The notes under the pieces were generated by a model. It saw only the letters and a program-made list of their open reading frames with translations. It was not told the origin of the DNA and did no database searches. The position numbers were made by a program, and so were the translations under genes. Below are positions 1 through 8,000 of a stretch of DNA of 30,922 nt, piece after piece (the stretch's first letter is position 1; each line of letters begins with the position of its first letter). The stretch covers positions 22,672 to 53,593 of the forward strand of contig DFFO01000084.1 in assembly GCA_002369255.1 (NCBI GenBank), given 5' to 3'. The DNA is from Lachnospiraceae bacterium UBA3774 (GTDB lineage Bacteria; Bacillota; Clostridia; Lachnospirales; Lachnospiraceae).

Positions 1-571
1 CGCCGCCGAACTGCATATTGCAGCCATAATTTTTGTACAGGTGATAAAAATCGTACGACTGCATTATCATGTAATTGAACTCCAAAAAGCTGAGTCCTTT
101 TTCCATACGTTGTTTGTAGCACTCGGCGCGGAGCATATTGTTTACCGAGAAACACGCGCCCACGTCGCGGAGCAGATCTACGTAGTTGAGATCAAGCAGC
201 CAGTCGGCGTTGTTGAGCATCATTGCTTTTCCTTCGCCAAACTCAATAAAACGCTCCATCTGGCGTTTGAAGCACTCTGCGTTGTGGTTTATGTCTTCTC
301 TTGTGAGCATTTTTCGCATATCCGTGCGCCCCGAGGGATCGCCGATCATGGTAGTGCCGCCGCCTATCAGCGCGATGGGCTTGTTTCCGGCCTGCTGAAG
401 CCTCTTCATCAGCGTCAGCGCCATAAAGTGCCCCGCAGTCAGGCTGTCCGCGGTACAGTCAAATCCTATATAAAAAGTGGCGCCGCCTCTGTTTATCAGC
501 TCGCGGATCTCGTCCTCGTCCGTGACCTGCGCCAACAATCCTCTTGCTTTTAATTCTTCGTAAATTCCCAT
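1..571 (-). CDS. tyrS: Tyrosyl-tRNA synthetase, N-terminal part (cut by window edge)
   Basis: Charges tRNA-Tyr with tyrosine in the cytoplasm. The 190 visible codons start MGIYEELKARGLLAQ and contain the class I Rossmann core of bacterial TyrRS: FYIGFDCTADSL (residues 33-44), KPIALIGGGTTMIGDPSGRTDMR (about 64-86, quoted family signature), and an LSFLEFNYMIMQSYD segment near residue 160-175. The HIGH signature reads T45-A-G-H48, so its first histidine is replaced by threonine while Thr40 and His48 are kept (numbering coincides with Geobacillus stearothermophilus TyrRS). The ATG at 571-569 is preceded by AGAGAGG at a five-base spacing, which decides the start. The gene lies 74 bp downstream of hemZ on the same strand. 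The C-terminal half, including the KMSKS loop and S4 domain, is outside the window. Identity is very secure; activity of the variant is not shown by sequence. Confidence 0.95.
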   Translation of the reverse strand, partial: MGIYEELKARGLLAQVTDEDEIRELINRGGATFYIGFDCTADSLTAGHFMALTLMKRLQQAGNKPIALIGGGTTMIGDPSGRTDMRKMLTREDINHNAECFKRQMERFIEFGEGKAMMLNNADWLLDLNYVDLLRDVGACFSVNNMLRAECYKQRMEKGLSFLEFNYMIMQSYDFYHLYKNYGCNMQFGG

Positions 572-598
572 AAAAACCTCTCTGCTCGTTCTTTTGCC

Positions 599-617
599 GC
601 GCTCTCAGGCAGAGCGC
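599..617 (-). other. Perfect 7-bp stem-loop in the tyrS leader
   Basis: GCGCTCT and AGAGCGC form a perfect 7-bp stem around a 5-nt loop, 27 bp upstream of the tyrS start. No T-tract follows on the minus strand, so it is not an intrinsic terminator for hemZ. The leader is far too short for a T-box, so any regulatory role is only a guess. Confidence 0.4.
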
Positions 618-625
618 CGCTTTTC

Positions 626-631
626 ATTATA
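626..631 (-). promoter_or_regulatory. Possible -10 box for tyrS
   Basis: A perfect TATAAT on the minus strand lies just after the hemZ stop codon, with a T-rich stretch upstream. The hexamer 17 bp upstream (TTTCAG) is a poor -35, so tyrS may have its own weak promoter or may be read through from hemZ. Confidence 0.4.
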
Positions 632-645
632 CACAAAAAATCTTT

Positions 646-2070
646 TTACTGAAACAGTTTTTCTTTTCTGTCTATCATTTCATCAATGCGGCTGATATAT
701 TCTTCTATGTTCTTTACGCAGTCGCATCTTTTTATTTCGCCGTTTTCAAAGACGCGCTTTGTGACCGTTCCCGCTCCGAGCGCCACTATCGAGTCGGTCT
801 CCTCGATAATGATCACGTTGTACAAGCCTTCTTTTCCCTCCTTCGCATAGCCCACGTTTTCCAGATTTCCGGCCATGTTTTTCTGGCGGTACATATAATA
901 GGGCAAAAGTCCCATCTGCGCCGCCCCGGCGCTCGCCGCCTCCATCATTTTCTGCGCGGTTCCCGGGAGCGATTTTGCCATCGTCACCCCCTCGGACTCC
1001 ATCTTCAGCCTCGACGCCCGCTTTATCGCAAGCGCGTGCACGGTCAGGCTGTCGGGCTCCAGCTCTTTAATCTGTCTGACGGTTTCTTCCACGTCCTTTG
1101 CCGTCTCCCCCGGCAAGCCGAGAATGATGTCCATATTTATATTTTCAAAGCCGAGTTCCTTTGCTAGCACGTATTTTTCGCGCACCTCGGCCGCGCTGTG
1201 ATTTCGTCCGATCAGCCGCAGGGTTTTGTCGTTCATGGTCTGCGGATTTATGGATATTCTCGAGACTCCGTAATTCTTAAGCGTTTCAAGCTTTTCTCTG
1301 TCTATACTGTCAGGGCGGCCGGCCTCCACGGTGTATTCCTGCAGGTCTGACAAATCAAAGCTGTCCCGGATCTTTTGCAGCAGCCGCCTAAGCTGCGCCG
1401 CGTCAAGCGAAGTCGGCGTTCCGCCGCCTATATATACCGTTCTTACCGGCTCTCCCGCAAAACGCTTTGCCGCCCAGTCGATTTCTTTGAACAAGGCCTC
1501 CAGATAATCATCAACAAGACGGCCCCATTTTTCCGTCGAAAACGACGTAAAGGAGCAGTACAGGCACGTCGTCGGGCAAAACGCGATCCCGATATAGAGA
1601 TTCAGCCCTCTGCCTTTTTTAAGGATCGTGATCTCTCGCTCCGCGATCTCGGCGGCCAACTTGGCTTTTTCCTCGCTGACAAGATATTCAGCCTGCATCA
1701 TTTTTGCCGTATCCGCCTCGGTCATTCCGCTGCGAATAGCGTTCATGGCAAGCTTCGTCGGCCGCACGCCCGTCAGCGCGCCCCACGGAAGCTGTTTTCC
1801 CGTCCGCTGCGCCAAAAACCTATAAAGCTGTTTTCGCTGCTCGTTTTTTGGCAACTTTGCGTCAATTATTTTTTCAAGGATTATTATATTTTCTTCGGAT
1901 GTATCGCGGCTTTCGGGCGCCTTCCCATCGCCGCCGGGCAAGCGCTCCCCGCGGCTTTGTTTATCAAAATCGCTGTCATATTCGATTTCTTCGCCCGGAT
2001 AAAACGCGCCGATCAGCGCCCGCGCGTCATATTCCAGATTGTCGAGTTTTCCTGTGATTACTTTTATCAT
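646..2070 (-). CDS. hemZ: HemZ, oxygen-independent coproporphyrinogen III dehydrogenase-type radical SAM protein
   Basis: Radical SAM enzyme of the HemZ/HemN group, which in related Firmicutes is assigned to oxidative decarboxylation of coproporphyrinogen III in anaerobic haem synthesis. The cluster-binding CX3CX2C motif is visible as Cys165-Cys169-Cys172 in FCPTTCLYCSF, followed by the glycine-rich VYIGGGTPTSL near residue 211 and INPQTMNDKTLRLIGRNH near 270. The length of 474 aa is close to HemZ of Bacillus subtilis (about 500). A HemZ-type N-terminal domain of about 150 residues precedes the radical SAM core. The open frame extends to 2127, but the ATG at 2070 is preferred: it follows AGGCAGG and sits downstream of a good promoter at 2093-2121. 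No other haem gene is in the window, so a haem-chaperone role (HemW-like) cannot be excluded; the N-terminal extension favours HemZ. Confidence 0.87.
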   Translation of the reverse strand: MIKVITGKLDNLEYDARALIGAFYPGEEIEYDSDFDKQSRGERLPGGDGKAPESRDTSEENIIILEKIIDAKLPKNEQRKQLYRFLAQRTGKQLPWGALTGVRPTKLAMNAIRSGMTEADTAKMMQAEYLVSEEKAKLAAEIAEREITILKKGRGLNLYIGIAFCPTTCLYCSFTSFSTEKWGRLVDDYLEALFKEIDWAAKRFAGEPVRTVYIGGGTPTSLDAAQLRRLLQKIRDSFDLSDLQEYTVEAGRPDSIDREKLETLKNYGVSRISINPQTMNDKTLRLIGRNHSAAEVREKYVLAKELGFENINMDIILGLPGETAKDVEETVRQIKELEPDSLTVHALAIKRASRLKMESEGVTMAKSLPGTAQKMMEAASAGAAQMGLLPYYMYRQKNMAGNLENVGYAKEGKEGLYNVIIIEETDSIVALGAGTVTKRVFENGEIKRCDCVKNIEEYISRIDEMIDRKEKLFQ

Positions 2071-2092
2071 TCGACCTGCCTTTCGGTTTTTT

Positions 2093-2121
2093 ATTATACG
2101 CCGTCTTTCCTGCCACGGCAA
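2093..2121 (-). promoter_or_regulatory. Sigma-A type promoter of hemZ
   Basis: On the minus strand TTGCCG (2121-2116) and a perfect TATAAT (2098-2093) are separated by exactly 17 bp. Transcription would start near 2086, leaving a leader of about 15 nt before the ATG at 2070. Confidence 0.7.
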
Positions 2122-2253
2122 GGACAAGCGATCCCGCGGGTTTTGTCCTTTTGCCGCTTTTTATCCGCCAGGTTTTTGCGGCGGCATGGCAAAGCCCGCG
2201 GAAATTTGCCAAATATTTCTTCTTGTATTTTTGTTTGTTTTTTTGATTTGTCC

Positions 2254-2282
2254 TTGTTTGTCACAAAATTTGGTAGTATAGT
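2254..2282 (+). promoter_or_regulatory. Possible promoter of the PD-(D/E)XK-like gene
   Basis: TTGTTT (2254-2259), 17 bp, TATAGT (2277-2282) lies about 100 bp upstream of the ATG at 2386. The match is moderate. The rest of the 315-bp gap between hemZ and this gene holds only the hemZ promoter and a 22-bp direct repeat. Confidence 0.5.
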
Positions 2283-2293
2283 AGGAATGTAGA

Positions 2294-2369
2294 GATTCGC
2301 GCGGCGGGTCTTTTTTTGTTTGACTTGGCTTCATGCCTTGCAAAGAGGATTCGCGCGGCGGGTCTTTTT
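2294..2369 (+). repeat. Pair of exact 22-bp direct repeats in the leader of the PD-(D/E)XK-like gene
   Basis: The same 22 bp (beginning GATTCGCGCGGCGGG and ending in TCTTTTT) occurs at 2294-2315 and 2348-2369, a 54-bp period. The second copy ends 17 bp before the start codon and just ahead of the AAGGAGG ribosome binding site. The copies are GC-rich followed by a T-run and are flanked by AT-rich sequence. Function unknown. Confidence 0.75.
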
Positions 2370-2385
2370 GTTTTAAGGAGGAACA

Positions 2386-3153
2386 ATGTATTATACGATC
2401 AAGACTTACTATGAACAGCTTTGCGGCGAGCTTGCATTCGCCAAGAAACAGCTCGATCACGCCCCGGACGGGTCGGCCTCTTTTTCCCGCGAGCGCGGCC
2501 GTCTCCGATGGACTTACTCCATCGATGGAAAAAGGTTTCCGATCAGATACGGCGACCCTCTGCTGACACAACTTGTCAGGAAAAAGTACTACAAAATGAG
2601 GGTGGCGGAGCTGACGTCGGAAATTTCTCTGCTGCAAAGATATGCGCTCACACACTCTGACAGGCGGTTATCAAATGAATTCGCCGGGATTGATCCGGAA
2701 GTGGCTTATATGCTTTTTGGCCGCAGCGAGGCCGAAGCTGATTACTACAGGTGGGCAAACGAGCCTTATGAAAGCAGCGCAGGGCACCGCGAGGGGCTAA
2801 GGATCAAGTCATTTGACGGGCACCTTGTCCGCAGCAAGTCCGAGGCGATGATATATGATTATTTGAAAAAAGCGGGGATTGCATTTCGATACGAATATGA
2901 CCTGACCTTCGCGGGAAAAACCCTTTGCCCGGACTTTACCATAATACATCCAAAAACCGGCGGCGTTTATATTTGGGAGCATTACGGAATGATGGACGAT
3001 CCGGAATATCGGCGGGTGGCGATGCAAAAACTCCTCTTATATTCTCAGGCGGGATATATCCTCGGGGTCAACCTGATAGTGACGTCCGAAACCAAAGACA
3101 AGCCCCTTTCGCCCATGGATTTAAAAAACATCGTCGAGACTTATTTTTCTTAA
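2386..3153 (+). CDS. Hypothetical protein with PD-(D/E)XK nuclease-like C-terminal domain
   Basis: A 255-residue cytoplasmic protein with no signal peptide or membrane segment. The N-terminal half (1-130) is a helical, charge-rich region. The C-terminal half resembles PD-(D/E)XK nucleases: a helix with Ser-Lys-Ser-Glu153, the strand RYEYDL (Glu170), the motif CPDF with Asp183, and the strand YIWEHYGMMDDPEY with Glu198. The usual lysine of E-x-K is not present (E-H-Y), so catalysis is uncertain. The W-E-H-[FY]-G-M-M-D-D-P-E-Y signature recurs in uncharacterised proteins of clostridia (family recollection, not searched here). The start follows AAGGAGG with good spacing. It stands alone: hemZ is divergent, and a 52-bp repeat array begins five bases after its stop. 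No specific function can be assigned. Confidence 0.7.
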   Translation: MYYTIKTYYEQLCGELAFAKKQLDHAPDGSASFSRERGRLRWTYSIDGKRFPIRYGDPLLTQLVRKKYYKMRVAELTSEISLLQRYALTHSDRRLSNEFAGIDPEVAYMLFGRSEAEADYYRWANEPYESSAGHREGLRIKSFDGHLVRSKSEAMIYDYLKKAGIAFRYEYDLTFAGKTLCPDFTIIHPKTGGVYIWEHYGMMDDPEYRRVAMQKLLLYSQAGYILGVNLIVTSETKDKPLSPMDLKNIVETYFS

Positions 3154-3158
3154 GCGCG

Positions 3159-3522
3159 GTGCGGGTAAAGTCGCTGTTTTTTGCCTTCCTGCACGCATCC
3201 GGGGGCGGCAGTGCGGGTAAAACTGCTGATTTTTGCCTTTCTGCACGCATCTGGAGGAGGCGGCGCGGGTAAAACTGCTGATTTCGACCTTCCTGCACGC
3301 ATCTCGGGGCAGCGGTGCGGGTAAAACTGCTGATTTTTGCCTTCCTGCACGCATCTCGGGGCAGCGTTGTGGGTAAAGTCGCTGATTTTTGCCTTTCTGC
3401 ACGCATCTCGGGGCAGCGGTGCGGGTAAAGTCGCTGTTTTTTGCCTTCCTGCACGCATCTGGGGGCAGCGGTGCGGGTAAAGTCGCTGTTTTTTGCCTTT
3501 CTGCACGCATCTTGGCACCTCG
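3159..3522. repeat. Seven tandem copies of a 52-bp repeat
   Basis: Units start at 3159, 3211, 3263, 3315, 3367, 3419 and 3471, every one exactly 52 bp long, with point differences only. Each unit contains GCGGGTAAA, a run of T, GCCTT[CT]CTGCACGCATC and a G/C-rich tail. In most units the tail (CAGCGG) can pair with TCGCTG or CTGCTG of the next unit just ahead of the T-run, giving a weak terminator-like hairpin on the plus strand. Because 52 is not a multiple of three and the minus strand lacks stops, three overlapping minus-strand frames stay open through the array; they are considered non-coding. Together with the terminator at 3578-3610 this accounts for the 485-bp gap between genes. Confidence 0.93.
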
Positions 3523-3577
3523 GTGCACCCGGTACCCGCCCGGCATCCCTGCCGCGCCCCGCCCGGCGCATAAGATA

Positions 3578-3610
3578 AACAAAAGAAGCCACCGCGCTAA
3601 GCGATGGCTT
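3578..3610 (-). terminator. Intrinsic terminator after the C40-like gene
   Basis: On the minus strand AAGCCATCGC and GCGGTGGCTT form a stem of about 10 bp with a G-T pair around a short loop, followed by CTTTTGTTT. It lies 29 bp beyond the stop codon of the gene at 3639-4994 and would end the two-gene transcript starting at 11853. Confidence 0.8.
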
Positions 3611-3638
3611 TGATATTATTATCTGCGTGGCGGGAGCC

Positions 3639-4994
3639 TTAGTATACAAACATAAATTCCTTCAGGGTGTAGTCGTTCCCGTCTGCAAGGTGCGCGGAGA
3701 GTTTGTATCTGTATGTTTCTCCGGCTTTCATTCCCATCCGCACCAGATACGGCGCGAAATTTGTCATATCGAATGAATATTCAAGCAGTCTCTCGGTCTT
3801 TGAGTTGTTAAAAAGCTTCCAGCGGTAAATCGCCGTATCGAGCGTCACACTATCGAGCAGCGTACCGTCCTCGTTACTTATCTCAACTGTCACAGACTGA
3901 AGTCTGCTTCTCGTAGAATTCACTGTCCCGCTTGCCAGATAGAGCTTTCCGGTATTCTTGTTGTCGATTGAGACCTCGCCGGAGCCATCTGCGCCGGTCG
4001 AGTATACGTCAAGCGTCATCGGCAGATAGAACAGTTCGAAAAGATCTTCATATGACATTTCGCCGTAGTTCCAGAGAATATTGGAAGTGCTTGTCGTGAT
4101 GTTGTCCGTATCAAGCTCGCTCTTTTTTCCGGAAAAATTGGCGGTAAACGCAGAAGTCTTTTTCCATTCCGCGCCGGGGCCGCCGTGCTGGAGCACTGTA
4201 ACCGTCCGATTGACAGGATCAACGCTTTCTACCATCATTGTATGTCCGTAAACATACTTTGCGCCATTGTAGCCAGCTTCGTGAGTCCCCGCAAGCACAT
4301 CGCCCTTTTGAAGCGAATCATACCACTTGAACATCAACGCCTTTACGGCTGCTTCTCTCTCTGGATAAGTACTTGAATCCTTTCCCATTATGATCGCTCT
4401 GGAATAGTTTTGCGCGGAAGTATCGAGAAGAGTCTGACCCGTTGTCTCGTCTATGACTGTATCACCCTCGTCCGTGAGGAATTTCAGTCCCGAGCCGTTT
4501 GCGGGCATCATGTCTCTGGTAACAATGAAATCTACGTCCGTAACAGTGGAAAGCGCCCAATAAATAGCGCCGGAGCAGTCGTTGCCCATCAGGATATCGA
4601 TAGTATCGACATTCTCGTCTCCCATGGATTCATACTGAACGGGCACCCATGGCTGGAACTGATCGTATATTCCGTCCCCGTCGGGATCCTGAAAACTTCT
4701 GACAAACAGCTCAAGACTCTTCATTGACGCCGTATACGGCATGCCGACATAATTTGTGCCGGCGGTATAAGTCTTTCCGTCAATCTGTTCAGACTGGTGC
4801 ATAAAATAAACGGTTTTGGAAGGAGACCACTTTACCGTAGCCATCCGCCACATCATATCCCATGCTTTTTCCCTTGCCTGCGCGCCGGTAAGTCCCTGCG
4901 CAGAAGCCGCAGTCGCGGCCGCCGCCGAAGAAAGCGTTCCCATAAATACAGCGAGGATACATATTATTGTGATAAATACTTTTCTCATTTTCAT
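3639..4994 (-). CDS. Secreted NlpC/P60-like (C40-type) cysteine peptidase family protein
   Basis: A 451-residue exported protein with an N-terminal signal peptide (MKMRKVFITIICILAVFMG) and likely cleavage after ...AATAASA. The central domain (about 40-330) has the layout of papain-like NlpC/P60 enzymes: Cys140 in GNDCSG, then QKGDVLAG, His251 in YGHTMMVES, and a possible third residue His270 in VTVLQHGG. The C-terminal domain (about 350-451) is a predicted beta-sandwich (GTVNSTRSRLQSVTVEI ... LKEFMF). Both domains recur in the same order in the lipoprotein at 26811-28841. NlpC/P60 enzymes typically cut peptidoglycan stem peptides; that substrate is inference here. The start at 4994 follows AAGGAGG; the frame is open to 5045 but would lack a signal peptide. 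The gene starts 13 bp after a giant beta-helix protein, so both are probably one transcript. Confidence 0.68.
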   Translation of the reverse strand: MKMRKVFITIICILAVFMGTLSSAAAATAASAQGLTGAQAREKAWDMMWRMATVKWSPSKTVYFMHQSEQIDGKTYTAGTNYVGMPYTASMKSLELFVRSFQDPDGDGIYDQFQPWVPVQYESMGDENVDTIDILMGNDCSGAIYWALSTVTDVDFIVTRDMMPANGSGLKFLTDEGDTVIDETTGQTLLDTSAQNYSRAIIMGKDSSTYPEREAAVKALMFKWYDSLQKGDVLAGTHEAGYNGAKYVYGHTMMVESVDPVNRTVTVLQHGGPGAEWKKTSAFTANFSGKKSELDTDNITTSTSNILWNYGEMSYEDLFELFYLPMTLDVYSTGADGSGEVSIDNKNTGKLYLASGTVNSTRSRLQSVTVEISNEDGTLLDSVTLDTAIYRWKLFNNSKTERLLEYSFDMTNFAPYLVRMGMKAGETYRYKLSAHLADGNDYTLKEFMFVY

Positions 4995-5007
4995 AGTCTC
5001 CTCCTTA

Positions 5008-8000
5008 TCAATCAAGCGCCGCATATCCCACCGCGGAAAGCTCATATGAATACATCTTCTGCATCAAATCACCGACGCTTCTGTTGTTCCACATGCGATA
5101 AATATATGAGTTTACACTGTAGGTAACCTGCGCGTCGCCGTTGTTGCCCACGGTCAGTCTGTAAACGCGGCCGTACTGACTCGGCATAATTCCAAATACC
5201 TTTACCGAATAAAGCCTGCCGCTGCGGCTGACCTCAAAAGCTTCAAAATTCCGTCCGTCCATGGAATCGAAAGTGCCGCCGAAGTTCGATACCGAGGTCC
5301 ACAAAGTGCCGTCATCCGTATATTCAAGGGAGGCAATATCATCTTCGCCCGCATAAACGTTGAATACCATATCCACTTCGTCATTAAGATTGATGCTGCC
5401 GCTTCTTATGGCAGGCGAATTAACCGTGTTTGAAAGGACATAGCCGTTTTGAGCGGGAGCGGTAATATCGGAGCGCACATATTGTGCTATCCACTCTCTG
5501 CCCTGTGACGGAAGCTCTCTGCTGCTGCCTGCAAATTGCTGCGCGGCGTCTCCGAAACGGATAAGATCGGCGATAAGAATCCTTAGCGCCTCCGCTCTGT
5601 CGCTGTTGTCATTTTTGTATGCCTGATAAAGCGCGTCAAGATAATCCACAATGGCAAAGCCATTCTTTGTGATAACAACGCTGCCGTTTTCATCGGTTAT
5701 CTCCATCCTGATATTTGCCGTAAGACTGTTGGGAGAGAGATAATGAAGGGTAAACTTGTAGCCGTAATCCGTGGCTTCCTGCGTTACATAATCATCACTT
5801 ATCGCAACGGTGCTATCATCAAGGTAAAAGCTTGCTTTCGCCGCAGGGTCATTCGTAGTGACAAAGAACGACATGGACAATCTCGAATTGATAGTCATCT
5901 GCGCCGAGGTGATATCATAATCATAATCACCGGCCGTTTCGGGTGCGGGATCAAAGCCGGGCAGCGAGGCTCCCTTTGTGACAACGTACGCCGTACCCTT
6001 GCCGCTCACGTTTGCCGGTCCGAATACAAATTCATCCACAGACGTTCCCTTTGGAATAGTCAGATTGATCTTTGCATTGTCTCCGAGATTCTCTCCCTGA
6101 ATTACAAGCAGCGTGTTTTCCGCAAAGCCGTCCGTAGTTCCTGCAAACCATGATCCGGTATTCTGCGTCATTACTACATTTGCCGTGGTATCGCCTCTGG
6201 CTATAAGCATGGCGTCCATCTGTATCATCCACATATTATAATCGGCTTTTACAGTGGTATAGCCGCCGATCTGTGAATCGGACAGGATAAACGTTCCAAA
6301 CGATTGCCCGGCCGAGGCTTCGTCGGGAACCGCCACTACCGCATCATCAAAAAGCACCGTGGATCTTTCACCGCCGTAAATGAGCGAGCCGTCCATACCA
6401 AACTCTGCGGCTGACGCGTCGAGCGTGCCCGTAACCGTGGCGGCAACTCTTCCACCAAAACCGACGCTGTAACCGTTTATCGGTCCGTTGAAGATATTGT
6501 CGGCAACGATATTCTCTCCGAAATCCATTGCTGTCGCCGAACCGGAAATATAAATATCATCGCTGTTGTTAACGGAGCTGTTTCCTTCGAAAATGTTTTG
6601 CGCGTTCTCGCCGCCGATGCGCGAAGAACCCGTAACCGCCGAAGCAACCGCGCCGCCGTTTCCTGCGCTGCAGCCGTTAAACGTATTTCGTGAAACAGTT
6701 GCCGTGCCGTAAGAAACGTTTGTATAGACTCCGCCGCCATAATATGAATCTCCGGCGATACAGCCTTCAAACGTGTTTTGATCAATATTGCAGGCTCCGC
6801 TTCCGACATAGCCTATCGCGCCGCCCGAAGCGCCGGAAGAGCAGTTTGTAAACGTGTTTCCCGTCGCATTAAGAGCCGTTTCACCGCCGCAATAAACAGC
6901 GCCGCCGGTGCCGCTCGTCACACAGTTTTCAAACGTGTTTCCACTCAGATTTATAGTTCTGGAACCGCCGGCGTAAATAGCGCCGCCGCTTGCCGCCATG
7001 CTGCTGTTGTTCCTGAATACGCAGTTTGTAATGGTGGCTGTTCCTGTACCCGTGAGGTACATAGCCGCGCCGCCGGACCTGGAATCAATGTTATTGTTTT
7101 CAAAAACGCAGTTTGTAAGAGTGATATTTGCGCCGCCCTGACAAACAATCGCGTGTCCGTAAATATTACAGTTTTTGAAATCTCTGAAGGTGACGTCTGA
7201 AATATTGATGTTTGCCGCAGACGTAGACGAGCCCGAAGTAAATATCAAAGACTCGATCGTCAGTCCGTTGCCGCTGAAAGACCCTGCTCCGGAGACGTTG
7301 TTTACTATATTGATGGTTCCTTTGGTCGTTCTGTAAACACCGTTGGTCGCCTGGCCAAACAATTTGACATTTTTTCCGTTCATGCAGAGGTTAAGAGTGC
7401 TTGAAACGGTTTTATATGTGCTGACCATGACGTCTTTTGTAAGATACCAGCCGTAAACTCCCGACGCAGTCGGATTTGACGCGGGAAGCCCCGCCTCTGT
7501 CCATGGAGCATAAATCTTGCCGTTGTAAACGATATTGCTGTAGGAGCCGGATATCAGCACTATGTCGCTGCCGGACGCCGCGACGTCTGCTGCCGTATTC
7601 TTCATCCACTGATAAATGCCGAGCAGCTCTCCTTCCAATATGACTCCGAGTCTCTCATTTTCAAAATCCGAATCGGAAACAAGCCTGAGAGCTTGGTCAT
7701 TTGAAGCGTTTTTGACGGCAAAGCCAACTCCGCTCTTGATATAAACGTCCGCATTTCCTGTACCGCCCGTGTTGCCGGCAACAATATTTCCGCCCTCAAA
7801 TGTCGCGCTTGCAATGAGCACTACCGCTCCGGTCTCAAAAGCAGTATTTCCAAGGTCGGTATTTATTTCTATCAGACAGTCTCTGAGCGTAAGAGATGAC
7901 GCCTCGTTTCTTATTGCCGAGCCGTTTAGTCCCGTATTGTCGGTGAATTCGCATCCGTCAAAAAGTACTTCTCCTGACGTATTCAAAAGGACAATGCTTG

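Noticed and set aside
41..553. Plus-strand open frame of 170 codons at the left edge.
   Set aside because: It is antisense to tyrS, whose protein sequence is clearly recognisable.
572..645. T-box or other tRNA-sensing leader before tyrS.
   Set aside because: Only about 55 nt separate the possible start point from the ATG, and no T-box sequence or antiterminator is present.
2161..2655. Minus-strand open frame with a repeated KDPPRES peptide.
   Set aside because: The repeated peptide comes from the 22-bp direct repeat, and the frame overlaps the start of the better supported plus-strand gene.
3159..3522. Possible CRISPR array.
   Set aside because: Units are contiguous 52-mers that differ by point changes; there are no unique spacers between short identical repeats and no cas genes.
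3068..3649. Three overlapping minus-strand open frames of 122-193 codons with repeated cysteine- and arginine-rich peptides.
   Set aside because: They are the same 52-bp repeat read in three frames, open only because the unit lacks stop codons on that strand. There is no ribosome site specific to any frame.
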